From: Chromera velia
Lineage: Eukaryota > Sar > Chromeraceae
Assembly (NCBI GenBank): GCA_018398765.1
Contig: JAHBMJ010001727.1
Coordinates: 1-64,000 of the forward strand
DNA length: 64,000 nt
Reading direction: 5' to 3'
Part shown: piece after piece, positions 1-11,752 of the stretch
Position numbering within the stretch: position 1 is the stretch's first letter
Layout of the letters: every line of letters starts with the position of its first letter
The notes under the pieces: model-generated
Told to the model about the DNA's origin: nothing
Databases searched by the model: none
Seen by the model: only the letters and a program-made list of their open reading frames with translations
Position numbers and translations under genes: made by a program

Positions 1-775
1 CTACTCTGCCGATCAGATCCTCTGCAGACCCCCCCACCCTGCTGGCCAGACCCACCTACTCTGCCGATCAGATCCTCTGCAGCCCCCCCCACCCTCCTGG
101 CCAGACCCACCTACTCTGCCGGCCAGACCCCCCCCAACCCTGCCCACCAGATCCCTCCGCCCTGTCTGTCAGATCCTCTGCAGACCCCTCCACTCTGCCG
201 GCCAGAGCCCTGCGCCCTGTCTGTCAGATCCTCTGCAGACCCCTCCACTCTGCCGGCCAGAGCCCTACACCCAGTCTGTCAGATCCTCTGCAGACCCCTC
301 TACTCTGTCCATCAGATATCCGCAGACCTCCCATTCTACCGGCCACACCCCCTCTCCCTGCCCGCCAAATTTTTAGAGACACCTCTACCCTGTCCGTCAG
401 ATTTCTATAGACTCCTCCACTCTGCCGGCCAGACCCCCCACCTTGTCTGCCAGATCCTCTGCAGATCCCCTCCTACCCTTCCGGCCAGACCCCCCCCACC
501 CTGTCTGCCATATTCTCTGCAGACTGCAGATCTGTTTGTGAATTTCTATGTCCGTGAAATTTCCACCAGCGCCTCCACCCTGCCTACCAGATCCTCTGCA
601 GATTCTGCCACCCTATCTGCCAGACCCCCCCTGTCTATGAATTTCTACAGAGCCACTCGTCTCTGTAAATTTAAATTTCTATAAATCCCCCTTCACTGTC
701 CATTAGATCCTGTTCAGACTCTCCCGCTCTGTCCGTGAAATTCCTACAGACTTCGCCACTCTGTCTGTCAATCTT
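1..775. repeat. C-rich minisatellite, left outer block
   Basis: Degenerate tandem array built from words such as CTGCCGGCCAGACCCCC and CAGATCCTCTGCAGACCC, with units of roughly 40-45 bp. The same words return at 2157-3130 and, on the opposite strand, at 20563-21470, so this block is part of the mirrored outer arms of the large inverted repeat. Toward 600-775 it mixes with a second word set (AAATTTCTATAGACCCC) that is also found in the other blocks. I see no credible coding in it. Confidence 0.9.
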
Positions 776-2156
776 TTGCTATAGTGACTCCGTTTCTTCA
801 CTTTTTTGGCTATCCGTTTCTTTTGTACATATTATGTTGCTACAGGCTAATTGAGGCGTTTTGGGGGGGGGCAATCGCCGCACAGTGGGGCTCTGCAACG
901 GAAGTTTTCCTTCATAAGATTAGCTGACGCCTCGTTTTATACCGCTACCCGTGTCCTTGTTGTTTGGGTTCTACCCTGCAGAAATTCCGATCAAGCTCAC
1001 CAGATATATTGGTGTCTCCCCTCTGAGATACTGGCCTTTCCCCTTCCCAGATACCATGTATCCTACTTTTTTTTCAAATCCCTGTCATCCTATTTCTTCA
1101 GGTCTTAAATGTCTCTCAGATCCTAGATATCTCTCCCATCTTATTTCTTCAGATCTCTCTCTTGTGTGCTTGCTGCAAAATGAGTGTGGAGTAGTAAGAG
1201 GGGTAACAAAAAAAGAAGCGGGTCGGTCGGTGCCCTTGTCTTGCAGAGTGCTTATCTCCAACACGAAGCAGTTTAAAAAACAAAGAGGGGAAGCCAGAGC
1301 CTGTTAGTGTCAGGAGGATTAAAAATAGGGTAGAGGAAAAAAAAAGACAGGGAGGAGCTGACCCGTAGAGGGATCAATGCAGTTGAGAAGAAGCAATCCG
1401 TCTGTCCCTCCATCCCTCCGTCCCTCTCTCCCTCTGTCCCTCTGTCCCTTTCTCACTCTGTCAGTCTATCTCTCTGTCCATCTATCCATCTCTCCCTCCC
1501 TCTGTCCATTCGTCCCCCTGTCTTTCTATCCCTCCGTCCGTTTTTTTCCCCTTCTGTCCCTCCGCCCTCCGTCCCTCTCTCTCTATATCCCTCTGTCCCT
1601 CCGTCCGTCTGTCCCTCTGTTGGTATGACCCTCCGCCCTTTATCCTTCTGGCCTCCCGCACTCTGTTTATCGGTCCCTTCATCCCTCCGTTCCCCTGTCC
1701 CGCCCTCTCTCCCTGAATCTTTAAAATTCTCGCTCTCGTTTTTTAAACCGGCCGTTTAATAAATACCGCTTCTATACTGTGACCACTGTACCACCAGAAC
1801 AGTACCTACGGTGATCCCCATTTTTCTTTCTCTCTCATGTTTTCTGCAGAACCAGTGTGGAGTGACTGCAGTGTTGACGGGGCGTTACGGTGTCGAGCGC
1901 CATGCAGAAGAGGGCTATCCACAAAAACTAAGGATGTGCTGCTGATAGCCATCGTCATTCCGCAGGTGGGTGCGTGTCTCTCCTGTTCAACGATGGTGTC
2001 GGCTGACACGAAGATTCCGCCTTGTCATGCTGCCTTCGTATTCGCCCTTCTGCCTCTTTTTCTCTCAATCTGTGGCACAAATGTGAAGAGAGTGCATGCC
2101 CGTATATGTATTGCCGTCTTTTATCCAGCTGTTACAGTGCGGACCGCTGTGTAAGT
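776..2156. other. Spacer between minisatellite blocks, no gene seen
   Basis: Between 985 and 1165 there are several copies of an AGATACTGG/TCCCAGATACC-type word. It is the reverse complement of the GGTATCT minisatellite at 20418-20562, 21478-21640 and 22225-22372, so the mirror symmetry of the arms continues here. Bases 1385-1725 are a pyrimidine-rich CTCTGTCC/CCGTCCCT microsatellite. Open frames here follow the repeats and are not supportable as genes. Confidence 0.7.
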
Positions 2157-3130
2157 CACCTTTCCAGACCTTGTCCCCCAGATCTTTGGCAGAGCTCCGC
2201 CAGGTCCTTTCTAGACCCCCCACTCGACCCCCCTGATCTTCGGTAGAACCTTTTACCCAGCCGGCCAGATCCTCTGCAGACCCTTCCACTCTGCTGCCCA
2301 GACCCTCCCACCCTGCCGATCAGATCTTCCGCAGACCCCTCCAATCTACCGGCCAGACCCCCCCACCCTGTCTGCCAGATCCTCTGCAGATCCCCCCACC
2401 CTGCCGGCTAGACCCCCCCACTCTGTCCATCAGATCTTCTGCAGACCTCCCCACCCTGTGTGCCAGCTCCTCTGCAGATTCCTCCACTCTGCCTGCCGAT
2501 CCTGTGCAGACCCCCCCACTCTGCCTGCCGATCCTGTGCAGACCCCCCCACTCTGCCTACCGATCCTGTGCAGACCCTCCCACTCTGCCTGCCGATCCTG
2601 TACAGACCCTCCCACTCTGCCTGCCGATCCTGTGCAGACCTCCCCACTCTGCCTGCCGATCCTGTGCAGACTCCCCCATCCTGTCCATCAAATTTCCACA
2701 GACCCTCCCACTCTACCCATCAAATTTCTATAGACCCCACAACTCTGCCCACCAGATCCTATGCAGACTCCCCCACAACTCTGCCCGCCAGATCCTGTTG
2801 AGGCCCCTCCACTCTGCCTAATAAATTTCCACAGAGCCCCCCACTCGGCCCGCCAAACTCCCACAGACCCCCCCACTCTGCCTGCCGATTTTGTGCAGAC
2901 CTCCCCACTCTGTCTAATAAATTTCCACAGACTCCCCCACTCTGCCTACCGATCCTGTGCAGACCTCCCTACTCTGTCTGCCACTCCTGTGCAGACCTCC
3001 CCACTCTGCCTACCAATCCTGTGCAGACCTCCCCACTCTGCCCACTAAATTTCCACAGACCCCCCCACTTTTTCCAGCAGATCCTGTGCAGATCCCTACC
3101 ACTCTGTCCGTAAAATTTCTATAGACCTCC
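2157..3130. repeat. C-rich minisatellite, left inner block
   Basis: Tandem array whose core word is CCACTCTGCCTGCCGATCCTG followed by TGCAGACC, about 38 bp per unit and quite regular between 2480 and 2680. Units become more varied toward 3130, including an AATAAATTTCCACAGA variant. The array reads open in several frames on both strands, as expected for a repeat whose unit lacks stops, so the long open frames are artefacts. Its reverse-complement relative lies at 20563-21470. Confidence 0.92.
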
Positions 3131-3528
3131 CGATCTGCTTTACTCCCGTCCGTCTTCTTCTGTCCTGCTTTACTCCCATCCGTCCGTCTCCTTCTGCCCC
3201 GTTCTGTTCCCATCCAACTTCTCTTCCCTTTTTCTCCGCTCCTGTCTATCCAACTTCTTCCTTCCGTCTTCTTTTGTTGCTACGCTTTGCGCTCTTGTCC
3301 GTCTTTCAATTCGTCTGTATATCTTCTTTTGTTGCGCTTCATTATTTTTTCTCTGCCCCTTCATCTATGTTTTTTTGCAATGATTGTAGAGCTCAACTTC
3401 TATGTTTGTTGCAGGCACTTGCGAGATCATATCATGGGGGCGGGGGGTTGTACTTGCTGCCGGCGTTATAGTTCCATCCTTTGGTTCTTCGATCGATTTT
3501 GAACGTGGTGTCTATCGTGTGTGAGTAA

Positions 3529-4023
<495 letters not shown>

Positions 4024-4299
4024 GCTGTGAAGTGCACCACGACGACGTTGGTGATCGTTCATTGCATAAAACCCGAGGGGGTTGGCTACGCCTGCAGGGG
4101 CTCGTCAACTCCCGCAAAAAAAGTTTTTATAACGATTTCGTGCGTCGCATATTCAGTAAAACACGGATCTGTATGCTGGATATGTCAAGCAAGATAGGTA
4201 GTGCTTCCACCGTGCATGCTCCTCTAGTACATTAAGATGGGGGGACGTATTATTAATCTATAAAAATAGACATCCAGGAAAAACAGAGGTTATGCTGCT

Positions 4300-4595
4300 A
4301 CCTGTTTGTTTATATACACAAAAACAATAGCCCCGTTCCTTTTGTAGGAAGGTCTCATACATACAGTCACACCATTGCGGACCCGCTCTCTTGGTCCTAA
4401 CACCTCTTGACCTTTCACCTCTTTCGTGCTGCCTAGTACCACTTCACCCCTACCACCCTGCAGGGCAGAGGTACCATCGTAGTCTATTGTGGGCTTACGC
4501 TACTTCGACTATGGTAGAAAGTGCCGGTTTCAGGAATCGAACCCATGACCTTTCAGTTATGAGTTGAGTACCATACCACTATGCTACTGAAGTAT
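4300..4595 (-). mobile_element. tRNA-derived SINE (Met-tRNA-like head)
   Basis: On the minus strand, bases from about 4592 down to 4525 read like a tRNA. There is an A-box-like TAGCATAGTGGTATGGTAC, an anticodon-arm-like stretch with the loop CTCATAA (anticodon CAT), and a B box GGTTCGATTCC. The 3' acceptor strand CCGGCAC has no matching 5' strand, so it is not a working tRNA. This arrangement, an internal Pol III promoter followed by an unrelated body running to about 4300, is typical of SINEs. The tail and target-site duplication are not clear. Confidence 0.55.
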
Positions 4596-4968
4596 TTTTT
4601 ATGTTTAAGTGCTACTAGGAATACTAAAACAGCTACTACAATATGATAACTATGTTACAGCTAGTTTTTATAAACGGAAGACTACAATGTAGATAATTAC
4701 AACTGAACGATAGTAGCTTCTAGAATAAAACCTTAATTAATAGTCATCACGAGTTAGAGATCGTAGATGATCGTATAACTTTTTTAATTCATCATAAATT
4801 GTACACATACACATACACACGTACAACGCTTTGGTCTCCTGTAGACCATGAAACCAGCTCCTACTGTTGTTTGCAGTTCTCTTTAGATATATTATCATAT
4901 CATTGTTGTTGTGTTATCTACTCTTCAGTTTGTACACTCTCATCATCATTCAAGTCCGACTGAGGGGT

Positions 4969-5400
4969 TTACTCATCATTGTCTTCCTCCCCCCCTCCTG
5001 TGAAACTGCTGTCATCATCGTTATCGTCCTCCTCCTCACTGGCACCGCTGTCGTCCTCCTTCTTACTGGAACCACTGTCGTCCTCCTCCTTACTAGTGTC
5101 GCTGTCTTCCTCCTCCTCACTAGAACCACTGTCGTCCTCCTCCTCACTGGAACCACTGTCGTCTTCCTCCTCCTCACTGACACCGCTGTTATCCTCCTCA
5201 TCACTGGTGATGGTCACTATTGGCACCTGCTGGGGCACCATGAGGAGAGAGAGGCTGTGTGGCAGTATATTTTTATCTGCTACCACACTGGTTAACTCCC
5301 AAATCACATTATGAGCATTCAGACCCTGAGAATGGAGGAGCTGTTGAAGCTTTTGCCATACCCCTTCATTGGGGATAGAGAGCGTGATTCTTTTCACCAT
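4969..5400 (-). CDS. Acidic Ser/Glu/Asp-repeat protein
   Basis: An intact 143-codon frame starting at ATG 5400. Residues 1-60 are a globular-looking segment (VKRITLSIPNEGVWQKLQQL start). From about residue 65 to the end there is an acidic tail of repeats of the type DDSGSSEEE, encoded by imperfect 18-30 bp DNA repeats rich in GAGGAGGAAGAC. Just upstream is a good 3' splice site (TTTTACTCAG), so a 5' leader exon is likely. A homologous but degraded copy lies in the right arm at 18324-18641 with fewer acidic repeats. Acidic tails of this sort occur in nucleic-acid-associated and viral proteins, but no family is recognised. It probably belongs to the repeated element, not to the host. Confidence 0.5.
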   Translation of the reverse strand: MVKRITLSIPNEGVWQKLQQLLHSQGLNAHNVIWELTSVVADKNILPHSLSLLMVPQQVPIVTITSDEEDNSGVSEEEEDDSGSSEEEDDSGSSEEEEDSDTSKEEDDSGSSKKEDDSGASEEEDDNDDDSSFTGGGEEDNDE

Positions 5401-6284
5401 GTTAGTTATTTATACCTGAGTAAAAGAAGGAAATCAAGATTGTCTGTTGTTTGTACAACACGTAAGCAGTGGTGAATGTTTGTATCACAACATGCATGTA
5501 AGCGGTGGGTGTTTGTGTATACGTTAAATAACAGGAGATGACAGATTTTTTTTAATGAGTCCCGATATCTCCACTACTACCACCACCACCACGTCTTTCT
5601 TTTATCATACCTGGTTACCAAAACTTGCAGCAACAAGTAGCAGCAGTAGCACCAGGTACAAGCAGTCACATAATCATAGCAGCCGGCATTCTTTCTGTGG
5701 GTCAAACAATTTGAATAAGGAAGGATGGCCATTTTCTGGAGCAATGTCAGATAGAGGAATCGAGTAGATCACGGGGCGCTCACGGGGGGGGGGTGTCTTT
5801 GAGCTGAACAGTAAACGTCCAGGGTCACCGTGCCGCCCCCTTTTCGAAGCTACACAGCTGTAGAGAAAACAGAAAAGGAGACACACATATAGCATACAAA
5901 ACATACATATAGCCCTAGTTGTGGCTATGGAGTAATTTTACCAATAGTGCGGATGGCCCTAGTTGTGGCTCTGGAATATGAAATTCGCGTGCACATACTG
6001 TGTGAATACCTAGTAACAGGTATTAAGGTTTGATATGAAGGCAATCATTTAAGTTAAGCACTAAATCAACAACCCCTTAAACCTCAGTAGATCTGCGATT
6101 TCTGTTGCTGCTCATGTCTGGAGTGGTAGAGGTTAGTTTTGAGGGCTGAGGTAGGGGTGTTCTTGACTGACCAGAGCTCCACAGCAATCTACTCACACAG
6201 GTCTCACTAGTGAGGCAGTGAAACGAGAGTAATCAGGTTGTAGGCCTCTTCCTCAGCGTTCCAGACATCGAAGTCGAAGTCCGA

Positions 6285-7520
6285 CTACTCCCAGTAGCCG
6301 CCATCTTCAGGACGGGTGGCCTTGATGTCCTCAAGCAGGGTGTCAGAGTTTGGATCGAACCTGTCGAAGCCAGCCCTCTCGCCTATGGGACGGTGCCTGT
6401 ATATGCAGCTCCGGCTGGAGCTTGTGGGTGTATATGATAGGTTCACCAGCCGCTTGCACATACACAAAACACACAAGAAAAACACATAAGTCAAAGCACA
6501 GTCAGTTTACAGTTAAGCATAAGAGATAAAGTGCTTACCACACCAATCTGTACATCACCACTTCTATTATCCCCAGCATTGAAAAATTTCATGATGGGGT
6601 TGCGATCACGATTTGAGGGAAAAGCCATTTTGTTAAAGTCCGAAAGTCTGAACAGATGTCCCTCAAACTGATCTATGGGGATTCGGATTTTCTGTCTTCA
6701 CAGTCTTCACAGTCTTCACATTCTTTACAGTCTTCACAGTTCTCACTACCCTGTAAAGAGTGGTTACTCCATAAACAAACTTTAACTCAGAGCTTGCTCA
6801 CACGGTGAGAAGTGATGGATAGGGAGTATGCAAGCAGGATAATAAACTGGGAGGGAAAATATGGCAGCACAATTTTTGTTGCAGACTTGTCGTACATGCA
6901 TGTTTATGCGATCGCGTGCATAACGTATCAAACAACACTCTACTTACCGGTCCTTACATCTGGATGTCATTATCTTCTCCCATGTTGTAGAAACGGGATA
7001 CAGGGTTCTTGATAGGAAGAGCCATTTTTCTCAAAGTCCAGAACTCGCAACAGAGGTTTCTTAAACTTATCTGTGGGGATTCGAATTTTGTGTCTTCACA
7101 GTCTTCACAGTTATGACTGCCCTGTAAAGAGTGGTTACTCTGTAAACAAACTTTAACTCGGAGGTTGCTCACATGGTGTGGAGTGGTGGATAGGGAATAT
7201 GTAAGTAGGATAGTAAAGTGGGACGGAAAATGCGGCAGCAGAATTTTTGTTACAGACTTGCCATGCATGACGGATTATCTGTCGTACACCTGTGGGTCAA
7301 ACAATACTCTACTTACCGGTCTTTGTATCTGGATGTCATTATCTTCTCCCATGTTGTAAAAACGGGACACAGGGTTCTTGATAGGAAGAGTTATTTTTTT
7401 CAAAGTCCGGAACTCACAACAGAGGTTTCTCAAACTTATCTGTGGGGATTCGGATTTTCTGTCTTCACAGTCTTCACAGTTCTCACTATCCTGTAAATAG
7501 TGGTTACTCTATAAACAAAC
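6285..7520 (-). other. Triplicated exon cassette, left arm
   Basis: Three tandem units of about 360 bp read on the minus strand. Each unit has a leader with TTTACAG acceptor-like sites, a short GTGAAGACT-repeat stretch, an ATG frame beginning MALP or MAFP, and a GTAAGT-like donor after about 26-30 codons. The last unit is followed by a downstream exon-like frame (6480-6285, containing the word RPIGERAGFDRFDPNSD) preceded by a splice acceptor. The same layout is at 16180-17437 in the right arm. The pattern suggests alternative first exons or a small duplicated gene family carried by the repeat. Product unknown. Confidence 0.5.
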
Positions 7521-7725
7521 TTCAACTGGAAGGTTGTTCACCTCACTGAGTGAACGCTTCACCTACTTCCACTGTTAGAATAGCAATACTCTTTTTTTGT
7601 TACTGTTGTAGGGTGGTCGACTCCATGGGCCGCTATATGATAAACGCGGGCATGTCTGCAGTGTATACTGGTTGGTCTTCTGGTTCAGACCCCAGTGCTT
7701 TCCGTTTATATACCCCAGTGCATTT

Positions 7726-7830
7726 CTATGTAAGCTCATGATATTGTGTATCCTCCTGCGGGAAATGGAGGTTGCCAAGTGAGAAAGTATGCATGAGCAA
7801 CAGGAGAACAATTCTTCTAATGTGGGCCAT
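7726..7830 (-). CDS. 34-residue signal-peptide-like mini-protein, left arm
   Basis: ATG at 7830, 34 codons. The start MAHIRRIVLLLLMHTFS has the basic-then-hydrophobic pattern of a signal peptide. The mirrored copy at 15876-15980 has the same length and differs by about four residues, so the frame has stayed open in both arms. It may be the first exon of a longer gene, because a CCCGCAG acceptor-like site lies inside it. Function unknown. Confidence 0.35.
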   Translation of the reverse strand: MAHIRRIVLLLLMHTFSLGNLHFPQEDTQYHELT

Positions 7831-7984
7831 AACTAGAGGGAGGGGAGACAGTTTTTTAAGTGTGACATCCCTTTGATACGTGGACTTCTATCTATCTGAC
7901 GGAATGCTAGAACTGTTCTCTGTTTTATCTGGCTAGACAGAGAGCTATGGTAGAGAGAAAGAGATATTTATCAACTAAAAAAAA

Positions 7985-8435
7985 CAAAGAGCGGAAATAG
8001 TACTAACGGTATACCGGTTATCAGATTGCTTCCACCAGACGTATATAAAATCTAACCACAGCCCCAACAATACGATACTGCTATAACCTAAACTAACTAT
8101 GTCAGGAAGCCTATCTTCTAAATATAAATTCCATCTCATCCTAAAGGTACATGACCACCTATAACTAAAATAAATGATTACCCCTAGATTTATTTAACCA
8201 CGTAGGAGTACCTTAGTCTATCTTAATAAAATATATAACTACCTAGTTAAAATATGAAGCTAATTAAAATAGTTAGGGTTAACCAATCAGCCAGAATAGG
8301 TCATAATCTTAACAAAAATAGGTAACGATGCACATAGCTAAAACAGGTGATCACAGCTAGATCATTTAGCTAGAATATATAACCATCCAAGTAGAATATA
8401 GACAGACTACAATCTAAGTAAAATAAATAACTCCT
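7985..8435. repeat. AT-rich field of degenerate ~20-bp repeats, left arm
   Basis: A run of loosely repeated words of the form AGCTAAAATAGGTAACCATC / CTAGTTAAAATATGAAGC, spaced about 20-25 bp apart and much more AT-rich than the flanks. It is mirrored at 15285-15720. No open frame of note. Such fields can be replication, transposase-binding or scaffold sites, but nothing here proves it. Confidence 0.5.
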
Positions 8436-8439
8436 CAGC

Positions 8440-9230
8440 CTGTTCGAAAATGATTACTCCACAGTCATGAACTTGGTTGTGTACGGTACTTGAAAAACTG
8501 TGGAGATCGTGCACTCCTTCACTCATCGTTTTCCTCGTGCTTTTGCAAAACAATAATGCACACACTGAAAAAGACATACTCAAAACGATACCGGTAGCAC
8601 CAGTATCGGCAATTCCGGGTTGACGCGAGGACTCATGAAGCTCATGCCCCACTTGCCGGAGACATACAGAGCAGTACCAACGTTGGCAACGAGGTCTCAC
8701 TCTCTCACACACGCTTACACTCACACCCATCCTCACATTCATTGGTAAAACTGACGCAATCGCTTAGTCTTATGCTAGTCGTGCACTTGCAGTCACCTCA
8801 CACCAAAGCATGTACTTGTTTCAATGTGTCCACAATCATGTACGGCCCTCGAAAAACTCTGGAGTTCGTGCACTCTTCACTCCTCCTTTTCTTGGCACAC
8901 CTGTTTCACCATGCATGTCCACAATCAGTGACACGTGCGGCCCTCGAAAAATTCTGGAGTTCGTGCAGTCTTCACTCCTCCTTTTTTGGTTTTTCTTCAC
9001 GCTTATGCTTTCTTTGTAGAATGATGTACACACTAAAAAAAGCATCCAAAGAACGATACCGGAAGTACCAGTGTAACAGTCGGTAAGGGCGGAAGCGGAA
9101 CGCGAAGACTCATGAAGCATGCCCCCATACCGCAGATGCAGAGCAGCGCCAATGTCGGCAAGGGCCGAACACGGAGACTCACGAAGCATGCCCAATTACC
9201 GTAGAGAGTCAGCGCGACCAAACATGCTCT
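8440..9230. repeat. Inner-end direct repeats of the left arm
   Basis: The innermost 0.8 kb of the arm is itself repetitive. A unit containing ACTCATGAAGC..CATGCCC..TTGCCG..GCAG occurs at about 8620-8690, 9100-9150 and 9175-9215. A second unit (CTCGAAAAACTCTGGAGTTCGTGCACTCTTCACTCCTCC) occurs three times between 8480 and 8985. The right arm has the same sets. Related CATGCCCAATT..GCCG words continue past the end of strict arm identity and nearly reach the flanking gene. Open frames crossing this region follow the repeats and are doubtful as genes. Confidence 0.7.
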
Positions 9231-9402
9231 CTTCACCTTTAGCGCGAGCAAGTTACCTTCTGTTTTGCTCTCTTCTCTTCACGATTCCCCTGTAACTTTC
9301 TTTCAAGCCCCCCCCCCCCATTCTTTCTTCTCTTCTCTTCCCAGTTCACCTCAAACTGAACCAAACGCCCACTGACCAATCAATAAGTGTATACTTTCCG
9401 AA

Positions 9403-10306
9403 TCAAACGCCCAAGGAGTCATAACCCGTCAGTAACCCCACAACATACCCAAGCAGGTACGTGCCTCCCATAGTGGCAATCCCACCGAGCAGCAGCCGCA
9501 CTGCAGACTTTACAGGCGACGCACCCCCCAGGAGGGCCGCCATAACTCCGCATCCCACCAACACGAAACTTCCGAGAATGCACAGCAACACCAGACGGAC
9601 GACAGTGTCAGATGCCAGACAGGCCGCGAGGAGTGGCATGATCGCACCGAGACTGAATGTACACCCGGAGACTGCTGCGGCCTGAAAAGGTCTGGGGGGC
9701 GCAGACACATCAATGCCGATGTCATCGCGCACATGCGAGAGGATCTTCTTCTCCTCTCCGGGTGATGACAGCTGGAGTGCGACGATCGCGGCAAGGTCGG
9801 GGGACAGACCCCTCTCTTCGTAGATCTTTGCGAGCTCGCGCAACTCGAAGAAGGCGAAGGAGGGCGAAGAGTGAAGTTGCGTCTCCCGAGCGATGTCTGC
9901 CTTCTCCGTGTCGGCCTGTGCGGCAACAGATACGTACTCGCCCACTGCCATGGAGAGCGCACCTATATGCACGCAAGCACGGACACATACATACGACACC
10001 TGCCAAAAAAGAATCCATCATATCCTGAGTCAGCATCCGTGCATCGAACTCAATCTATCAACATAGACCTTGGCACACACACACGCGCACACACACGAAT
10101 TCAGATAGACAGACAGACAGACCATATGTTTTCTTATTTTCTTCTTTTTCCCATGCTTCTTCTTCAACATGAGAAAACAGAAAGAGATATAAAGGAAGAC
10201 AATTAGACATGAACATTAAGGCAGTGTGAGCGGGCGCCCGGGATGTAGACATAAGAACCCCCTGCATCTGGCACCTCCGTTACTTTCATGCACGTCGTCA
10301 CTGGAA

Positions 10307-10348
<42 letters not shown>

Positions 10349-10564
10349 GGACAGAGAAACAAACAGACGGACAAAGAGACAGAGAGGCGGACAGACGGAC
10401 GGACAGACAAAGACACAAAGACAAACGGACGGACGGACGGACAGACGGACAGACAGACAAACGGACAGAGAGACAAACAGACGGACAAAGAGACAGAGAG
10501 GCGGACAGACGGACGGACAGACAGACAGTCAGACGGACAGACAGACAGGCAGACAGAGACAGAG

Positions 10565-10596
<32 letters not shown>

Positions 10597-11752
10597 AGAC
10601 AGGCAGGCAGACAGACAGACCAGACGGACGGACAGACAGCGAGATAGCCGGACGGACGGACCGACAGACAGACAGACGGACAGATAGATGAACGGACGGG
10701 CAGACGGACAGAAGGAAAGACAGACAGACAGAGAGAGAAACAGACAGAGAAACAGACAGACAGAGAAACAGACAGACAGACAGACAGACAGGCAGGCAGG
10801 AAGGCAGACAGACAGACAGACCGACAGAGTGTGCGTGTGAGAGAGGTGCACACACATCTCACTAGTTCCCTTATGCACTCTGCTGCACTGCATTTTTCGA
10901 TTTTCTGTTCTGTCGAACGCCATTCAGTCTCTCTGCCAAGGATACGGAAAAAGAGGGGCGGGCCAGGGCGCAGCGAGGCTCATGGTGACACGCAGAAGCA
11001 GGCGGAATATCTCTGTTCCATATGTTATATCGATAACAGATCTCGAGGCACAGAGCGCAGCCGGTCTCACGGTCTTCCAGAGAAGCGTGGCAGAGCTTGT
11101 TGCGCAGTACATCTGTAACATACATACATCGAAGACCGATAGAACAAACAACAAAACGATGTTAGTACCAAATACGCGTACCCGAGACAAGCGCGGCAGA
11201 ACCCCCGACCCACAGCGTTCCCGTGCTGGCCCCCGCAGCGACAAGACCGATCATCAGGGATGTGGTGGATGCGAGCCCGTCCTGCGCACCCAGCACAGCG
11301 GCCCTGATCCATCCCTTGCGGTCCGAGAAGTGCCGGTGCTGCCACTTTGATTGCAGCTCTGAATGCTCTGCGCAGTACTCCCCGTTGTCGTCTTTGACTG
11401 GGTGACCACAACTAGGCCATAGGCATGCCTCTAGGTCACCTGCATCTGCTGTGGCATGTGACAGATTGCTCGGCCCTGGTGCCTGTGCCTCTTCGTCGTC
11501 GGTGGTGGTGGTTGAGCTGAGAGCTGCAGCGAGACAGCGTTCCACCGTCAGCTTCTCCCCACGCGAAGCAACGGTCGAGATGTTACGCACGATGCTGAGG
11601 AGGTGACTGTTCTTGGCTTTATCAGATGCAACACTGAATCTGGATGTATGCGTTTGCAGAAGCTCGGAGCTTTTCTCGGGTGGCCACGGCTCTTCATCGG
11701 TGGGTGTCTGCTGAGCCGTCTCGTGATTCAAAATGCCTGCCCGCAACTCCAT
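9403..11752 (-). CDS. Vacuolar iron transporter (VIT1/CCC1 family)
   Basis: Two exons on the minus strand, 11752-11182 and 9962-9403, join in phase across a 1.2-kb intron (donor GTACGC, acceptor CATATAG) to give about 376 residues. Residues 1-140 are a hydrophilic extension ending in a small Cys/His cluster (C-x4-C-x-H ... C-x2-H). A full VIT domain follows: AAVLGAQDGLASTTSLMIG (TM1), GALSMAVGEYVSV (TM2, the family signature, which spans the splice junction), a Glu-rich cytosolic helical hairpin with metal-site residues, and three more hydrophobic segments before the C terminus. Family members export Fe2+ or Mn2+ from the cytosol into vacuoles, acidocalcisomes or similar stores. ATG 11752 is chosen because the frame upstream begins only at TTG; the TCTCTCCCAG just before the ATG suggests a 5'-UTR intron. 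It is divergent from the ZIP gene. The stop lies about 285 bp from the inverted-repeat arm. Confidence 0.9.
10300..10830. repeat. (CAGA/CGGA)n microsatellite in VIT intron
   Basis: More than 500 bp of CAGA, ACGG and AGAGAGG words fill most of the single VIT intron. All frames are open over long stretches because the units lack stops; none of these frames is a gene. Comparable CAGA arrays sit in a PLC-WW intron (47560-47943) and in the methyltransferase gene (54300-54400). Confidence 0.93.

Larger units (their letters stand above)
4945..9118 (-). repeat. Left arm of large inverted repeat
   Basis: Bases 4945-9118 read in reverse complement match 14594-18670 almost base for base. Anchor points checked by eye are the acidic-protein gene, the 34-codon signal-peptide-like frame, the triplicated exon cassette and the AT-rich 20-mer field. 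In the 111-codon frame shared by both arms the two translations differ at only about five residues, so the duplication is recent. Homology breaks sharply at about 9118/14594 on the inner side and fades at about 4945/18670 on the outer side. Confidence 0.93.

Noticed and set aside
2408-3048. Repetitive proline/cysteine-rich frames on both strands in the C-rich array
   Set aside because: Open in several frames at once, composition follows the DNA repeat unit, and no start or splice context.
4525-4592. tRNA-Met gene
   Set aside because: A and B boxes and a CAT anticodon loop are present but the acceptor stem does not pair; a SINE head fits better.
8407-8742. 111-codon frame conserved in both inverted-repeat arms (also 14964-15299)
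   Set aside because: It overlaps the inner direct repeats and the arms are too similar for conservation to show coding. Not called as a gene.
10203-10923. Long Cys/Ser/Leu-rich frames up to ~235 codons on the minus strand
   Set aside because: They are the translation of the CAGA microsatellite in the VIT intron and are open only because the repeat lacks stops.
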